Origin: Lachnospiraceae bacterium 10-1 | Lineage (GTDB): Bacteria; Bacillota; Clostridia; Lachnospirales; Lachnospiraceae | Assembly: GCA_000403495.2 (NCBI GenBank) | Contig: KE159800.1 | Coordinates: forward strand, 1-47,479 | Reading direction: 5' to 3' | Length of the DNA stretch: 47,479 nt | The notes under the pieces: model-generated | The model's input: only the letters and a program-made list of their open reading frames with translations | The model's database searches: none | What the model was told of the DNA's origin: nothing | Position numbers and translations under genes: made by a program | Shown: positions 15,548 to 25,318 of the stretch, in pieces | Position numbering within the stretch: position 1 is the stretch's first letter | Layout: each line of letters begins with the position of its first letter

Positions 15548-18500
15548 AAACTGTATTTCCTTTCTGTATTCCTATTTCCTGTGCAAATCCAATAAATGCT
15601 CTCGCCGCCCGATAAAGCGTTTTTGAGCTGTCACCTGACTGTCTATTATGACTTTCCTTTAAAGAAAATTCTGTCAAATCAAGTTTTTCGCTGGTTGCAA
15701 AATAAATTTCGCCATAGCTTATTTGCTCTTCATTCAACTTTGCTTCAAACAGTTCTTTGTTTTCGTTAAAAAGCTGACTTCCTTCATTGGAAGAACATAC
15801 ACAAAAACCTGATAACTTTTCATCTGCCAGCTTAAATTCCGCTGCTGTCTTTCCTATTCCATTTCCATCAAAGGTGATTGTCACTTTGCTTTCTTCCTGA
15901 CTGTTATGTATCAGCTTAAGGTTAATGGAAGTTAAAGAACCGTTAATATTAACAGGTATTTCATAATTCTCTTCCCTGGCCATATTTCCCATAAACGTCA
16001 TTTGTTTATATAAAGTGCTCATAGCTTTCACATCAATGGCTGAGTCTATATTTGTAGCTGCTCTTTCTTCAATCAGGCTTTGAACGGTTTCCTTTAATTC
16101 TTCATATGCATCTGCTGCTTCCTTACCGTCCTCTAAAGCATCTAACACCTTTTCGCCGGCTTTTTCCAGATAATTTTCATCCTTTTCCTTCAACCTTTTC
16201 GCCTGATCCCAGATATCCCCAGGCGTTTTAAGGAAACTGCCCGCCGATAAAAGATTATCTGCTGTAACCGGCTGCTCATAATCATTTAAATGCTGGAAAA
16301 CTGCCTCTTCTGATTTTACCGCCCTGCGCACCTGTTCATATACCATATGGTCAAATTCTTCGCCTGCCTTTTGATCTCCCATCTCTTCAAGGATATTTTC
16401 AAGCTCTTTTTTTCCTGCTGCAGGACTTAAGGCAAAGGCTTTTTCAATCTGGCTGGTTATATTCTCTATACCTGTGTCACGGGCATTCATTCCGCCAAAA
16501 CTGTCATCTACTTTATAATCCATTGGTTTATGTCTGGCACTTCTAAGACTGCTTAATAAATTCCCAAAGGTAAATTCAGCTCCGCTTTGCCAAATAGCAC
16601 CTACTGCCGCATCATCCGCCTTTTCAATTTGATGCACCATTCTGTAAATTCCAATATAAGCGCTTCTCTCTTCTTCTGATATACCATTTTGCTTCTCCAG
16701 CTTATATAAAAACTTACTATAAGATTCTATCTCTTCGGCGGGGTTTGTCTGTTCATTGAAATATTGCTTCAGCTCCTCAAGAGACATATTTAAAGGATTA
16801 ACTCCATCCCTTATCATATTTAAAACCCGTCCTGGTTTCATTTCCCTGATCACGCCGCAAAGCAAATCATCTTTTTCCTTGATTTGTTCTATATTCTCTT
16901 CCGTAATTTCCAGACCATTTCTTCCAAGAATACGTACTGCTTTTCTGTTCTCTTCAGAGGGCTCCATACCCATATCCGTTAAGATTGCATCCACATTGCG
17001 GAAAGCTTTTTGAATGGAATCTCCCATATCGCTTCTGGGAGCTGTCATAAGTGTTTCATAGCTTTCTCCCGCCTTTTCATAAGCCATACGGGTAGTGCTG
17101 CCATAAGCATATACTTCTCTTAAAGTGTTTTCTGTAGATATTCGAACTAAAACTGCCGCAGGTGATGAGCGAATGCCTTCCACTGTTTCCAGTGTTTCCT
17201 GATATAATGAAGCTTTTTCCTTTGCCTCTTTTTCATCTATCTGCCCCATCAAACCCTTGGAAAGACTATCTTCTGCTTCTTTTAATTTTTTAACCAGCTC
17301 TTCTAAAGGTGCAGTTTCTATTTGGTAACCACGTTTTAAAAGACGTAAGTTTGCTTCCACGCTCATACTTAATCTGATTTCTTCAAGAAGCCTATGGCCT
17401 TTAACAATTAATCCTGCATTTTTCTGATCTGGTTCCTGTCTTTTATTTTCACTTAGCCAATCCTGTGCAGCAAAAATATTTTTTAATGTAAGTGGTAATT
17501 CCCTGGAAATAATAAGATCTACTGCCCTATCTTCCAAAAGACCTACTTTTTCGTTAATTTCCACCGCTTTTTCTACATAAGTATGATCTTTACCTAAATC
17601 TGCTTTTACCGGATTAACGCCATCCGCCACCGCACAGGCTGCTGCAGACACAAATTCCTCATAAGACACCGGAAAATGCTGCTGCCTGATTGATCTTAAC
17701 AAAGAAAATGTATCTTCATTTAAGGGAATTCCTTTTTCAACCAGCCACCTAGAATCTGCAAGGCTTTCTTCATTTACTTCATATCCTGCTTCGCCGATCA
17801 CCTTTTCCATCTGAGGCTTTAACTTTTCAAAGTCTATTTCTTCCGGCTTTTTGGCATAATAGCCAGCTACTCCGCCTGCCGCATAATAACCTTTTCCCTG
17901 ATTGTTTCCATCACTAATAGAGGAATATTTTGCTGTATATACATTTTCCGGCGTAGGTTTCAGATCATTTTCAACCATATATTTTATACTGCCATCTGTC
18001 ATGTTATCTGTTCCTGAAAGCATATTCCATGCTTCCGTTACAGCAGCAACATTTTCCTCCGTAAGGGGAATATCTCTTTCGGCAAATTGTTTTTTTAATT
18101 CCTGCGCATAGGCTTCGCTCCCTGTAATATTCTTAAGTACCTCATCACTCATGGTATCCGTATAGCCCACTACCTGAGTTCCGCCTTTTAAAAGAGCTGC
18201 CTTAATATGATCAATAATGGTTACAACTGTCTCTATATCCGTACTACCGGGATGAAAACCTTCTTTCTGCAATTTTGCAAAATCTTCATCTGACATAGTA
18301 TTAGACATTACTGCCATATAGTTCCGGCGGGCGGTAATATCCTCCTGCCCTGCCTCAAGCATAACTTCTTCTGCGGTCCGTCCATGACCTGCGTAAGCGC
18401 TGTTATCCATAACTGTGCCAGAAATGTCTAATGCAAAACCACTGTTTTCTGATTTTTCAGTACCATGTGGTGTACGATGTGAAGTTGTCTCCCTGCCTAC

Positions 18501-18554
18501 ATTTGTATACGTCCGGACAGCCTTTGTTTCTGTCCCTTCAAGTAATACATTCAT
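15537..18554 (-). CDS. Large flagellar-locus repeat protein (DUF6240-like, FliK-like C-terminus)
   Basis: A 1005-residue protein, no signal peptide or TM segment. It is built of repeated helical units with a core like IPLTEENVAAVTEAWNML: other copies read LKPTPENVYTAKY, IPLNEDTFSLLRSI, LPLTLKNIFAAQDWL, LEITEENIEQIKE and QPVTADNLLSAGSFL. The last ~150 residues (INGSLTSINLKLIHNSQEESKVTITFDGNG onward, in parts) resemble the C-terminal domain of hook-length control protein FliK. The family label DUF6240 is from memory. Its gene runs into flagellin with an 11-base overlap, which supports a flagellar role such as hook length or export control; that is inference. Start ATG has a weak ribosome site. 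Confidence 0.6.
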   Translation of the reverse strand: MNVLLEGTETKAVRTYTNVGRETTSHRTPHGTEKSENSGFALDISGTVMDNSAYAGHGRTAEEVMLEAGQEDITARRNYMAVMSNTMSDEDFAKLQKEGFHPGSTDIETVVTIIDHIKAALLKGGTQVVGYTDTMSDEVLKNITGSEAYAQELKKQFAERDIPLTEENVAAVTEAWNMLSGTDNMTDGSIKYMVENDLKPTPENVYTAKYSSISDGNNQGKGYYAAGGVAGYYAKKPEEIDFEKLKPQMEKVIGEAGYEVNEESLADSRWLVEKGIPLNEDTFSLLRSIRQQHFPVSYEEFVSAAACAVADGVNPVKADLGKDHTYVEKAVEINEKVGLLEDRAVDLIISRELPLTLKNIFAAQDWLSENKRQEPDQKNAGLIVKGHRLLEEIRLSMSVEANLRLLKRGYQIETAPLEELVKKLKEAEDSLSKGLMGQIDEKEAKEKASLYQETLETVEGIRSSPAAVLVRISTENTLREVYAYGSTTRMAYEKAGESYETLMTAPRSDMGDSIQKAFRNVDAILTDMGMEPSEENRKAVRILGRNGLEITEENIEQIKEKDDLLCGVIREMKPGRVLNMIRDGVNPLNMSLEELKQYFNEQTNPAEEIESYSKFLYKLEKQNGISEEERSAYIGIYRMVHQIEKADDAAVGAIWQSGAEFTFGNLLSSLRSARHKPMDYKVDDSFGGMNARDTGIENITSQIEKAFALSPAAGKKELENILEEMGDQKAGEEFDHMVYEQVRRAVKSEEAVFQHLNDYEQPVTADNLLSAGSFLKTPGDIWDQAKRLKEKDENYLEKAGEKVLDALEDGKEAADAYEELKETVQSLIEERAATNIDSAIDVKAMSTLYKQMTFMGNMAREENYEIPVNINGSLTSINLKLIHNSQEESKVTITFDGNGIGKTAAEFKLADEKLSGFCVCSSNEGSQLFNENKELFEAKLNEEQISYGEIYFATSEKLDLTEFSLKESHNRQSGDSSKTLYRAARAFIGFAQEIGIQKGNTVYEN

Positions 18555-18604
18555 ATATAATACCTACGTCTTTCCTTTATCCTTCTTTTGACTCACATAT
18601 GTAA

Positions 18605-18634
18605 AAAGGGTAAATGCTTTTGCATTCACCCTTT
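18605..18634 (-). terminator. Rho-independent terminator of the glgB operon
   Basis: Arms 18605-18617 and 18622-18634 form a 13-bp stem with a 4-nt loop. The one non-Watson-Crick position is G-U in minus-strand RNA but A-C in plus-strand RNA, so the hairpin works only for minus-strand transcription. The stem is followed by TT and an A/T-rich stretch. It lies between glgB and the large flagellar gene. Confidence 0.8.
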
Positions 18635-18684
18635 ATTTCGGCATATACTTATATTTTCTTAACGTCTTTACTTTTTAAAAAATT

Positions 18685-20604
18685 TTAGAAAATGAAAACT
18701 GCTGCCGCATAAGGAGGAAGATCTAGTGTAATACTGTAATCCTTATAATCACAATTTTCTTTGACCGCAGTTATTTCACCTGGGATAGTTCCGCCGGCTC
18801 CTCCAAATCTTTCTTCCGCACTGTTTAAAAGCAATTTATATTTTTTCTTCTTCGGCACGCCTAATTTATAATTTTCCCAACGAATAGGTGTCATGTTAAT
18901 AATAAACAAAAGATTGTTTTTTCCATTGGATGATTTTCTGAAAAAGCTGTATGTGCTTCTATCCTTATCATCACAGTTAATCCACTCAAACCCATCCCAG
19001 CAGTTGTCAAATTCATACAGGCAGGGATATTTTCTATAAATCTTTAAAAGCTCTTTTACATATTCATGAAGACCTTTATTTAAATCCTCACCTAACAGAT
19101 ACCAGTCAAGCTCTCTTTCTTCGCTCCACTCCCGCTCCTGTCCAAAGTCCTGCCCCATAAAGAGAAGTTTTTTCCCTGCATGGCCAAACATATATGTATA
19201 TCCGCAGCGCAGATTTGCATATTTATCGATTTGATATCCAGGCATTTTATTTACCATAGAACATTTCAAATGTACTACCTCATCGTGAGAAAGAGGCAGA
19301 ATATAATTTTCACTGTCATTGTAAGACATTGCAAAGGTCATGGCATAGTGGTTATTTTTCCTGAAATATGGATCCAGTTTCATATACTCACAGAAATCAT
19401 GCATCCATCCCATATTCCACTTAAAGGAAAATCCAAGACCATCTTCTTCCACATTTCCTGTTACCTTAGGCCATGCGGTAGACTCTTCCGCTATGGTTAA
19501 AAATCCCGGATAGGTGCCCAGTACAACAGAATTTAAATGCTTGAAAAACTCAATTGCCTCCAGATTTTTATTTCCGCCATACTTATTTGCCACCCATTGT
19601 CCATCCTTTTTGCCATAATCCAAATACAGCATGGAAGCTACTGCATCTACACGAATTCCATCAATATGATATTCCTTAATCCAAAACAGCACATTGGCAA
19701 TCAGGAAATTTTTAACCTCTGTTTTTCCATAATTAAATATCTTCGTTCCCCAATCAGGATGCTCACCTTTACGGGGATCCGGATCTTCAAAAATGCATTG
19801 CCCGTCAAACCGTCCAAGTCCATGTGCATCTGTTGCAAAATGAGCCGGAACCCAGTCAAGAATAATGCCAATTTTATTTTTATGAAGCAGATTAACCAGA
19901 TACATAAAATCTTCTGGCTCTCCATAACGTGAAGTAGGCGCATAGTAGCCGGTTACCTGATATCCCCATGAGCCGTCAAAAGGATATTCTGCAATTCCCA
20001 TAAGCTCAACATGGGTATATTTCATTTCCTTTAAGTATTCCACAATCCTGTCTGCAAATTCCCGGTAATTATAAAAACCCTGTTCATCAGGTCTGGGATG
20101 TCTCATCCAGGAACCAATATGACATTCATAAATCGCCAATGGCTCATGATTATAATCCTTTTCCTGTCTTTCTTTCATCCATAAATCGTCTGTCCATTTA
20201 AACCCTGAGATATCAACTGTTTTGGATGCCGTGCCGGGACGAAGTTCAGCACTGTTGGCGAAGGGATCTGCCTTATAAAGCTTTTCGCCTGAAGGAGTTA
20301 TAATTAAAAATTTATACAATTCATTAACTCCCACTCCGGGAATAAACGTTGTGTAAATTCCTCCCGGACCTAATTTAGTCATGGGATCTGCAGTTTCATT
20401 CCAACCGTTAAATGTTCCTATCACATGCACACTTGCAGCATTTGGCGCCCACACGCCAAAAAACATTCCTTTCTCTCCATTTTGTGTGGAAGGATGCGCA
20501 CCCAGCTTCTTATAAATGTCGTAATGAGTCCCCTGTGCAAACAAATACTGGTCTGCTTCTGAAATAAATACTTCATTTTCTAATTTTTTTTCTGCTTTGC
20601 CCAT
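18685..20604 (-). CDS. glgB: 1,4-alpha-glucan (glycogen) branching enzyme
   Basis: A 639-residue GH13 branching enzyme that forms alpha-1,6 branches in glycogen. An N-terminal CBM48 (GVWAPNAASVHVIGTFNGWN) is followed by the TIM barrel with DWVPAHF, GIRVDAVASMLYLDY (nucleophile Asp), FLTIAEEST (acid Glu) and LPLSHDEVVH (third Asp). The frame is open to a TTG at 20625, but GGGGGG eight bases before the ATG at 20604 sets the start (MGKAEKKLENE). It follows the TPR/AAA-like gene by 17 bases and ends at a terminator. No other glycogen gene is nearby. Confidence 0.95.
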   Translation of the reverse strand: MGKAEKKLENEVFISEADQYLFAQGTHYDIYKKLGAHPSTQNGEKGMFFGVWAPNAASVHVIGTFNGWNETADPMTKLGPGGIYTTFIPGVGVNELYKFLIITPSGEKLYKADPFANSAELRPGTASKTVDISGFKWTDDLWMKERQEKDYNHEPLAIYECHIGSWMRHPRPDEQGFYNYREFADRIVEYLKEMKYTHVELMGIAEYPFDGSWGYQVTGYYAPTSRYGEPEDFMYLVNLLHKNKIGIILDWVPAHFATDAHGLGRFDGQCIFEDPDPRKGEHPDWGTKIFNYGKTEVKNFLIANVLFWIKEYHIDGIRVDAVASMLYLDYGKKDGQWVANKYGGNKNLEAIEFFKHLNSVVLGTYPGFLTIAEESTAWPKVTGNVEEDGLGFSFKWNMGWMHDFCEYMKLDPYFRKNNHYAMTFAMSYNDSENYILPLSHDEVVHLKCSMVNKMPGYQIDKYANLRCGYTYMFGHAGKKLLFMGQDFGQEREWSEERELDWYLLGEDLNKGLHEYVKELLKIYRKYPCLYEFDNCWDGFEWINCDDKDRSTYSFFRKSSNGKNNLLFIINMTPIRWENYKLGVPKKKKYKLLLNSAEERFGGAGGTIPGEITAVKENCDYKDYSITLDLPPYAAAVFIF

Positions 20605-20621
20605 ACTTTTAACCCCCCAAA

Positions 20622-23210
20622 TCAATTGTGCATAAAATCTTTTTCTCTAAGGACGATCATGTCCTCTTCATCATATCTCTTTCCTACCAGAATATCAAGG
20701 AAATGCTTTGGCGTCTTTCTGTCTGCATAATAAATGGCTTCATCAACAAGTTCTTCTATTTCCGCTAATGTAACCTCATGATCACTTGTCTGCATATCTG
20801 CAATTCTTGTATGCAGTGCTAAAACTCCCAGTTCATCAATAGAATACTCCTGATCCAATGCATATTTCTTTGCATATTTTACAAGTGTCTGATCATCCAG
20901 CGCCTCAATATCTATTCTCAAGTTAAATGCATTTTTCATTTCGGGATTCTTTTTTAGTAATTCATTCATGGCAGATTTGGTATCTTCCATGAGAATGATA
21001 AGGCCTTTTTCTTCCTGATTCAGTTCTTTTAAGAGCTTTTCCACCGTAGCTTTTTTCATGGAAGCAGCGGTCTCGATGATCAAAGCTCCATTTATAAGCT
21101 TGGACAAAGTTGTCCCAATTTCTTTCTTGTTTAAAGTTGCACCGGAAATCTTGGCTACCTTTCCGGAAAAATTACTGTCAGAAAGTTGTATTTCCTTTAC
21201 CAGCAGCTTAGCCAGCGCAATTGCTCCTGTTCCTTCTTCACCAGTAATGATTACATTGCCGGTATATGACGCCATACTGATATTGTCAATTGCTTCCACA
21301 ATCTGCTTTCTGGTTTTTTTGTGATGAATAAACGGAGCAAACTGTTCTCTTTCACTATTTGACATTTCTCTGACCACATACTTATCTTCACTTTCTTTTC
21401 CATCAGGATGTTCTGATTTTTCTGCCTCTTTATTTTCTGATGTTTCTTCTGGAAGAACTGTCTTTTTCTCTTTTGCAGTATTTTCTGTATTCTCTGATAA
21501 ATCTTCTTCTGTTGTCTCTAAAACAGAGTCTTCTTCGTCCTCCTGTAATGCTGTATCCAATTCTTCTGTCATCTCTGATATTTCATCTTCTAAAACCAAA
21601 TTTTCCTCATCCGGACTTTCAACTAATTCCGGAACAGGATCTTTATCCTGATTTTCCTCATTTTCTATATCCGCTACTTTGATTACTTTTGGACGTTCTA
21701 ATGTGGTTTTCTGTTTTTCTTCTTTAATGGCTGCCTTTACCATAGCCTCTTCCAGATTCTCTAAAAGGCCGGACTTGGTAGATTCATCAAAATCAGCAAA
21801 AAGTGTATCCGTCTGCTGACGAACGCGCTGACGGATCGTCTCCATCCTTTTGCGCTCATTTTCCTGCTTCATTCTTTCCCACTCAGCCATAATATCTTCT
21901 ATACTAAGCTGGCCGGTAATTTGTTTTTCAACCTTTTCTGCTTCAGGTACCACCAGAGAAATTTGACCGTCATATTCCTGTGACAACATATCATCATAAC
22001 CGGACTTTTTTGTAAAAGTTTTAATTACGCCCGTATTGCTGACGGAAGAAACCGGACTTGCTTCCGGAAGCGGCGTCTCCTGTACTTTCACCTGCTCATT
22101 TACAGGCGCAAAAGGTGATATCACATTACTTTTCAGCATCAGCTCAGAAACCACATCCTGAATATTTACTTCCTCCGTATTTCCAAAGAAAACCTCCTGA
22201 TCTAAAAAAGTATTTTTATCTTCCACTAACTCACTTTCGGCATCATTAATCTCCGGTTCAAATTTACTACCATCGGTTTTCAAAGGTTCCTCAACCTTTT
22301 CATCTAATGAAGGCTGCGTATTTTCCACAGGCATATCCTGTGATTTACCCTGATCTAAAAATTCCTTCATACTTTCTGCTAATTCTTTTTGAAGATTGAT
22401 CGTATTATACTGACTGACATCCACTGTTTTCACTTGAATATCAATCTCTTCTTTTGCCGGCATTTCCTTAGTACTGTCTGTAAGAATATTTTCTTCTAAA
22501 CTAAACTCATCATCTTCTTCGTCTTCCGTCTCCTCGCCGGCTTTTTCCATAATCGATTGCTGGTCAGCCATATATTCTGACTGGATAAATCCACCAGTTA
22601 ATTTCATCTGATCATACTTGGCCTGTTGATCAGCGTTAAGAGGTTCATGCAGCATTTTAAGCTCTAATGCTTTTAAAACATGCCTGCCCTCTCCAAACCA
22701 TAAAAACATTTCATCGCATTCTTCAATACATTTTGAAGCAAGCCCCACACGATGATATAAATACGCAAGTTCATATGCCCATTTCTCACGGTAATCTCTC
22801 TGTTTCAGTTCTTCTAATACTTCAATTCTTTCTTCTAAGCTGACTTCCTGGGCTTCGTATAATTTATACAAAAGAACGTATCTTCCACTATCCTTTGGCG
22901 CTAACTGTACAAACTCCTTATAATATTCAAGTGCCTGAACAAGCTCCCCCAATTTAATAGAAAGTTCACACAAAGAATAGACAATAAGACGTCCTCCCGT
23001 ATGCTTTTCATATGCAAGAAGGAGAATATCCTTACTGTCTTCGTATCTTCTGTTAATTTTATATAAATCACTAATGGTGCATAGCATCATAACGCTTTTT
23101 ACCCTGCGCCAGTCAATTGAATCTGCTATTTTAACCGCTTCGGCATATTCCCCTTCTGAAATCAGGGATTTAATTTCATCCGCACGTACTTTATATTCAT
23201 ATTTATCCAA
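20622..23210 (-). CDS. TPR protein with acidic linker and degenerate AAA+-like domain
   Basis: About 862 residues. The first ~200 are TPR-like helical repeats ([35 protein letters not shown]). A long acidic, low-complexity linker follows (about 230-620). The last ~220 residues resemble an AAA+ domain of the CbxX/CfxQ kind, but Walker A reads [12 protein letters not shown] near residue 660 (no GKT) and the Walker B region reads GALIIETA. It is likely a scaffold or regulator that has lost ATPase activity. The first ORF codon is GTG at 23219; a TTG at 23210 lies at good spacing from GAGGTGG and may be the true start. Co-transcribed with glgB. Confidence 0.65.
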   Translation of the reverse strand: MDKYEYKVRADEIKSLISEGEYAEAVKIADSIDWRRVKSVMMLCTISDLYKINRRYEDSKDILLLAYEKHTGGRLIVYSLCELSIKLGELVQALEYYKEFVQLAPKDSGRYVLLYKLYEAQEVSLEERIEVLEELKQRDYREKWAYELAYLYHRVGLASKCIEECDEMFLWFGEGRHVLKALELKMLHEPLNADQQAKYDQMKLTGGFIQSEYMADQQSIMEKAGEETEDEEDDEFSLEENILTDSTKEMPAKEEIDIQVKTVDVSQYNTINLQKELAESMKEFLDQGKSQDMPVENTQPSLDEKVEEPLKTDGSKFEPEINDAESELVEDKNTFLDQEVFFGNTEEVNIQDVVSELMLKSNVISPFAPVNEQVKVQETPLPEASPVSSVSNTGVIKTFTKKSGYDDMLSQEYDGQISLVVPEAEKVEKQITGQLSIEDIMAEWERMKQENERKRMETIRQRVRQQTDTLFADFDESTKSGLLENLEEAMVKAAIKEEKQKTTLERPKVIKVADIENEENQDKDPVPELVESPDEENLVLEDEISEMTEELDTALQEDEEDSVLETTEEDLSENTENTAKEKKTVLPEETSENKEAEKSEHPDGKESEDKYVVREMSNSEREQFAPFIHHKKTRKQIVEAIDNISMASYTGNVIITGEEGTGAIALAKLLVKEIQLSDSNFSGKVAKISGATLNKKEIGTTLSKLINGALIIETAASMKKATVEKLLKELNQEEKGLIILMEDTKSAMNELLKKNPEMKNAFNLRIDIEALDDQTLVKYAKKYALDQEYSIDELGVLALHTRIADMQTSDHEVTLAEIEELVDEAIYYADRKTPKHFLDILVGKRYDEEDMIVLREKDFMHN

Positions 23211-23264
23211 GGATGCCACCTCATATTTTGCCCTAAAGCATACTTATCCTATTTTCATTTTTTA

Positions 23265-23293
23265 AGTTTACCATATGCTATTTCATCTGTCAA
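23265..23293 (-). promoter_or_regulatory. Promoter of the TPR/glgB operon
   Basis: On the minus strand TTGACA (23288-23293) is 17 bases from TAAACT (23265-23270), which carries an extended -10 TGG just upstream. It lies about 55 bases before the TPR gene start. Confidence 0.65.
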
Positions 23294-23304
23294 AAAATAT
23301 GGAA

Positions 23305-23352
23305 AAAAACCTCAATATATGGTCATGTTTTGGGATTTTTACCCATATATCT
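23305..23352 (-). terminator. Probable terminator after rsmA
   Basis: Read on the minus strand, ATATATGG and CCATATAT form an outer stem around GGGTAAAAATCCC. A run of seven T residues follows after five bases. It lies downstream of the rsmA stop and just upstream of the TPR gene promoter. The gap between stem and T run weakens the call. Confidence 0.5.
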
Positions 23353-23379
23353 TGTAGTTGTCCAAAAAGAAAGCCTGCT

Positions 23380-24258
23380 TTACAAAATGTTGCTAAGATG
23401 CGCAAATTGTTCTAAAGTAAGAGCTTCTCCTCTTATAGTCTGGTTGAGCCCCATTTGATCAAGCACACTGCATACATGTTCTCTGGTTACCTTCATTCCG
23501 TTTCCTTTTTCATCAACCAATGAAATGGAATTTGTAAGAGCATTTGCAAGGGTTTTTCTCCTTTGATTAAACGCTGCCCTGATAATTGAAAAAAATTTCT
23601 TTTCACTTTCTACCTGCACCGGCGGCTCCGTAAATTTGGTTAGACGTATTACTGCACTTCCCACATTTGGCCTGGGGATAAAACAGGAGGGAGATACCTT
23701 TAGCATAATTTCCGGTTTGGCATAATACTGTACTGCAAGGCTTAAAGCACCGTAATCCTTTGTTCCAGGCCCCACCTGCATTCTGTCCGCCACTTCCTTC
23801 TGCACCATAATTGTAATACTTGATAAAGGCACCTGGCTTTCAAACAACCCCATAATAATGGGTGTGGTAATATAATAAGGCAGATTCGCTACAATTTTTA
23901 CAGGCCGTCCACTGTTTTTTTCCTGTACCAGCCTGCCTATGTCTAATTTCAAAATATCTTCATTCAGAACCATTACATTTTTATATTCTGAAAGCGTCTC
24001 ATTTAGAATCGGTATTAAATTTTTATCTATTTCCACTGCAGCAACCCACTTGGCATGTTCTGCAAGGTACTGAGTCATTGTACCAATTCCCGGTCCAATT
24101 TCAATAACGCCGTCTTCCCTTGTAATTTCTGCTGCCTCTATAATCTTTTCCAAAATATTAGCATCTATCAAAAAGTTTTGTCCGTATTTTTTTTGAAAAT
24201 GAAATCCGTACTTGTTTATAACTTCTAATGTTGCTGCGGGCGCCGCTAAATAAGTCAT
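23380..24258 (-). CDS. rsmA: 16S rRNA (A1518/A1519-N6) dimethyltransferase
   Basis: A 292-residue SAM-dependent enzyme (KsgA) that dimethylates two adjacent adenines near the 3' end of 16S rRNA. Motifs: KKYGQNFLID, EIGPGIGTMTQYL (SAM site), EDILKLD, ANLPYYITTPIIM (catalytic NLPY) and RPNVGSAVIRL. Length is normal. Starts three bases after the tatD stop, so the two genes form a coupled pair, an arrangement common in Firmicutes. Confidence 0.96.
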   Translation of the reverse strand: MTYLAAPAATLEVINKYGFHFQKKYGQNFLIDANILEKIIEAAEITREDGVIEIGPGIGTMTQYLAEHAKWVAAVEIDKNLIPILNETLSEYKNVMVLNEDILKLDIGRLVQEKNSGRPVKIVANLPYYITTPIIMGLFESQVPLSSITIMVQKEVADRMQVGPGTKDYGALSLAVQYYAKPEIMLKVSPSCFIPRPNVGSAVIRLTKFTEPPVQVESEKKFFSIIRAAFNQRRKTLANALTNSISLVDEKGNGMKVTREHVCSVLDQMGLNQTIRGEALTLEQFAHLSNIL

Positions 24259-24261
24259 TTT

Positions 24262-25035
24262 TCAAAACCTTTCTTTCCCATAAAATTCTTTTGCATTCTG
24301 CATTGTCTGAGCCAGCACCTCTTCCTTACTGATCTGTTTAATTTCGGACAGCTTTTGTGCCACAAAATCAATATAGGAAGACTGGTTACGCTTTCCACGA
24401 TAAGGCTCCGGCGCAAGATAAGGGCAGTCTGTCTCTAATAAGATCCTGTTCATAGGAATATATTCTGCCGCTTCTATCAGTTTTCTGGCGTTTTTAAAAG
24501 TAAGAACTCCTCCAATGCCAAAATAAAAATCTAAATTAAGAAATTCTGCCGCCATCTCCTTTCCATAAGAATAACAATGAATTACCACCTGCGTCAGCTC
24601 TTTTCTTTGTTCTTTTAACAAATCCAAAGTATCTTTTGCCGCATCACGAGAATGCACAATAACCGGTAGTTTTACTTCTCCGGCTATTTGAAGCTGCCTT
24701 GCAAACCATTTTTTCTGAACTTCCTTATCCGGATCCTTCCAATAATAATCAAGGCCAATCTCACCTATGGCAGCCACTTTATCACATGACGCCATATCTT
24801 TTATCCATTTCATGTGCTTTTCAGACAACATTTGTGAATCTGAAGGATGTACACCCACTGCCGCATAAATAAATGGATATTCTTTTGCAAGGGCAAGTGT
24901 TTTTTTAATGGAATCTATGCTGGCACCTACATTTACAATATAATCTATTCCCTGATTGTGAAGACTTTTAAGCAGACCTTCTCTATCGGGATCAAATGCT
25001 TCATCGTCATAGTGTGCATGTGTATCAAAAATCAT
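24262..25035 (-). CDS. tatD: TatD family metal-dependent DNase
   Basis: A 257-residue TIM-barrel hydrolase. Metal ligands are visible in MIFDTHAHYDDEAFD, AIGEIGLDYYW, PVIVHSRDA, VVIHCYSYG and LLETDCPYLAPEPYRGKRN. TatD enzymes have 3'-5' exonuclease or deacylase-type activity in DNA repair. First gene of the tatD/rsmA pair, with its own promoter overlapping that of tRNA-Lys. Confidence 0.95.
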   Translation of the reverse strand: MIFDTHAHYDDEAFDPDREGLLKSLHNQGIDYIVNVGASIDSIKKTLALAKEYPFIYAAVGVHPSDSQMLSEKHMKWIKDMASCDKVAAIGEIGLDYYWKDPDKEVQKKWFARQLQIAGEVKLPVIVHSRDAAKDTLDLLKEQRKELTQVVIHCYSYGKEMAAEFLNLDFYFGIGGVLTFKNARKLIEAAEYIPMNRILLETDCPYLAPEPYRGKRNQSSYIDFVAQKLSEIKQISKEEVLAQTMQNAKEFYGKERF

Positions 25036-25080
25036 ATAAATCCTTTCTTAAAAAAACCTTAAAAATTTTTAAAAAAATAC

Positions 25081-25109
25081 TTGCAAACTAAAAGACATTA
25101 TACTATAAT
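25081..25109 (+). promoter_or_regulatory. Promoter of tRNA-Lys
   Basis: TTGCAA (25081-25086) and TATAAT (25104-25109) are 17 bases apart. Predicted start is near 25116, about 35 bases before the tRNA. Confidence 0.75.
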
Positions 25110-25126
25110 AACTCTTGCGTTGTAAA
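25097..25126 (-). promoter_or_regulatory. Promoter of tatD/rsmA, overlapping the tRNA-Lys promoter
   Basis: On the minus strand TTTACA (25121-25126) and TATAAT (25097-25102) are 18 bases apart. Its -10 box lies one base from the -10 box of the plus-strand tRNA-Lys promoter, so the two cannot be occupied at once. Confidence 0.65.
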
Positions 25127-25150
25127 TTAAACGTTAAATAAATGTCATAC

Positions 25151-25223
25151 GCGTCTTTAGCTCAGTTGGTAGAGCACCTGACTCTTAATCAGGGTGTCCA
25201 GGGTTCGAGCCCCTGAAGACGCA
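25151..25223 (+). tRNA. tRNA-Lys (anticodon CUU)
   Basis: Acceptor arms GCGTCTT and AAGACGC pair over 7 bp with discriminator A. D-arm TAGCTCAGTTGGTAGAGCA, anticodon loop CTCTTAA (anticodon CUU, Lys) and T-arm GGGTTCGAGCCCC are all standard. Total 73 bases; CCA is not encoded. Confidence 0.96.
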
Positions 25224-25229
25224 TTTGGG

Positions 25230-25275
25230 AGTACCATTTTTGAGGACATGTGTGCCTTGGGGATGGTGCTTTTCT
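25230..25275 (+). terminator. Terminator after tRNA-Lys
   Basis: AGTACCAT (25230-25237) pairs with ATGGTGCT (25263-25270), eight pairs including one G-U, and is followed by TTTTCTT. The loop is long (25 nt), so this is a moderate-strength call. It lies between tRNA-Lys and the convergent transporter gene. Confidence 0.55.
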
Positions 25276-25318
25276 TATGTGATAAATCTTTATCAGTCTG
25301 TTTGAAATACATGTTTCT

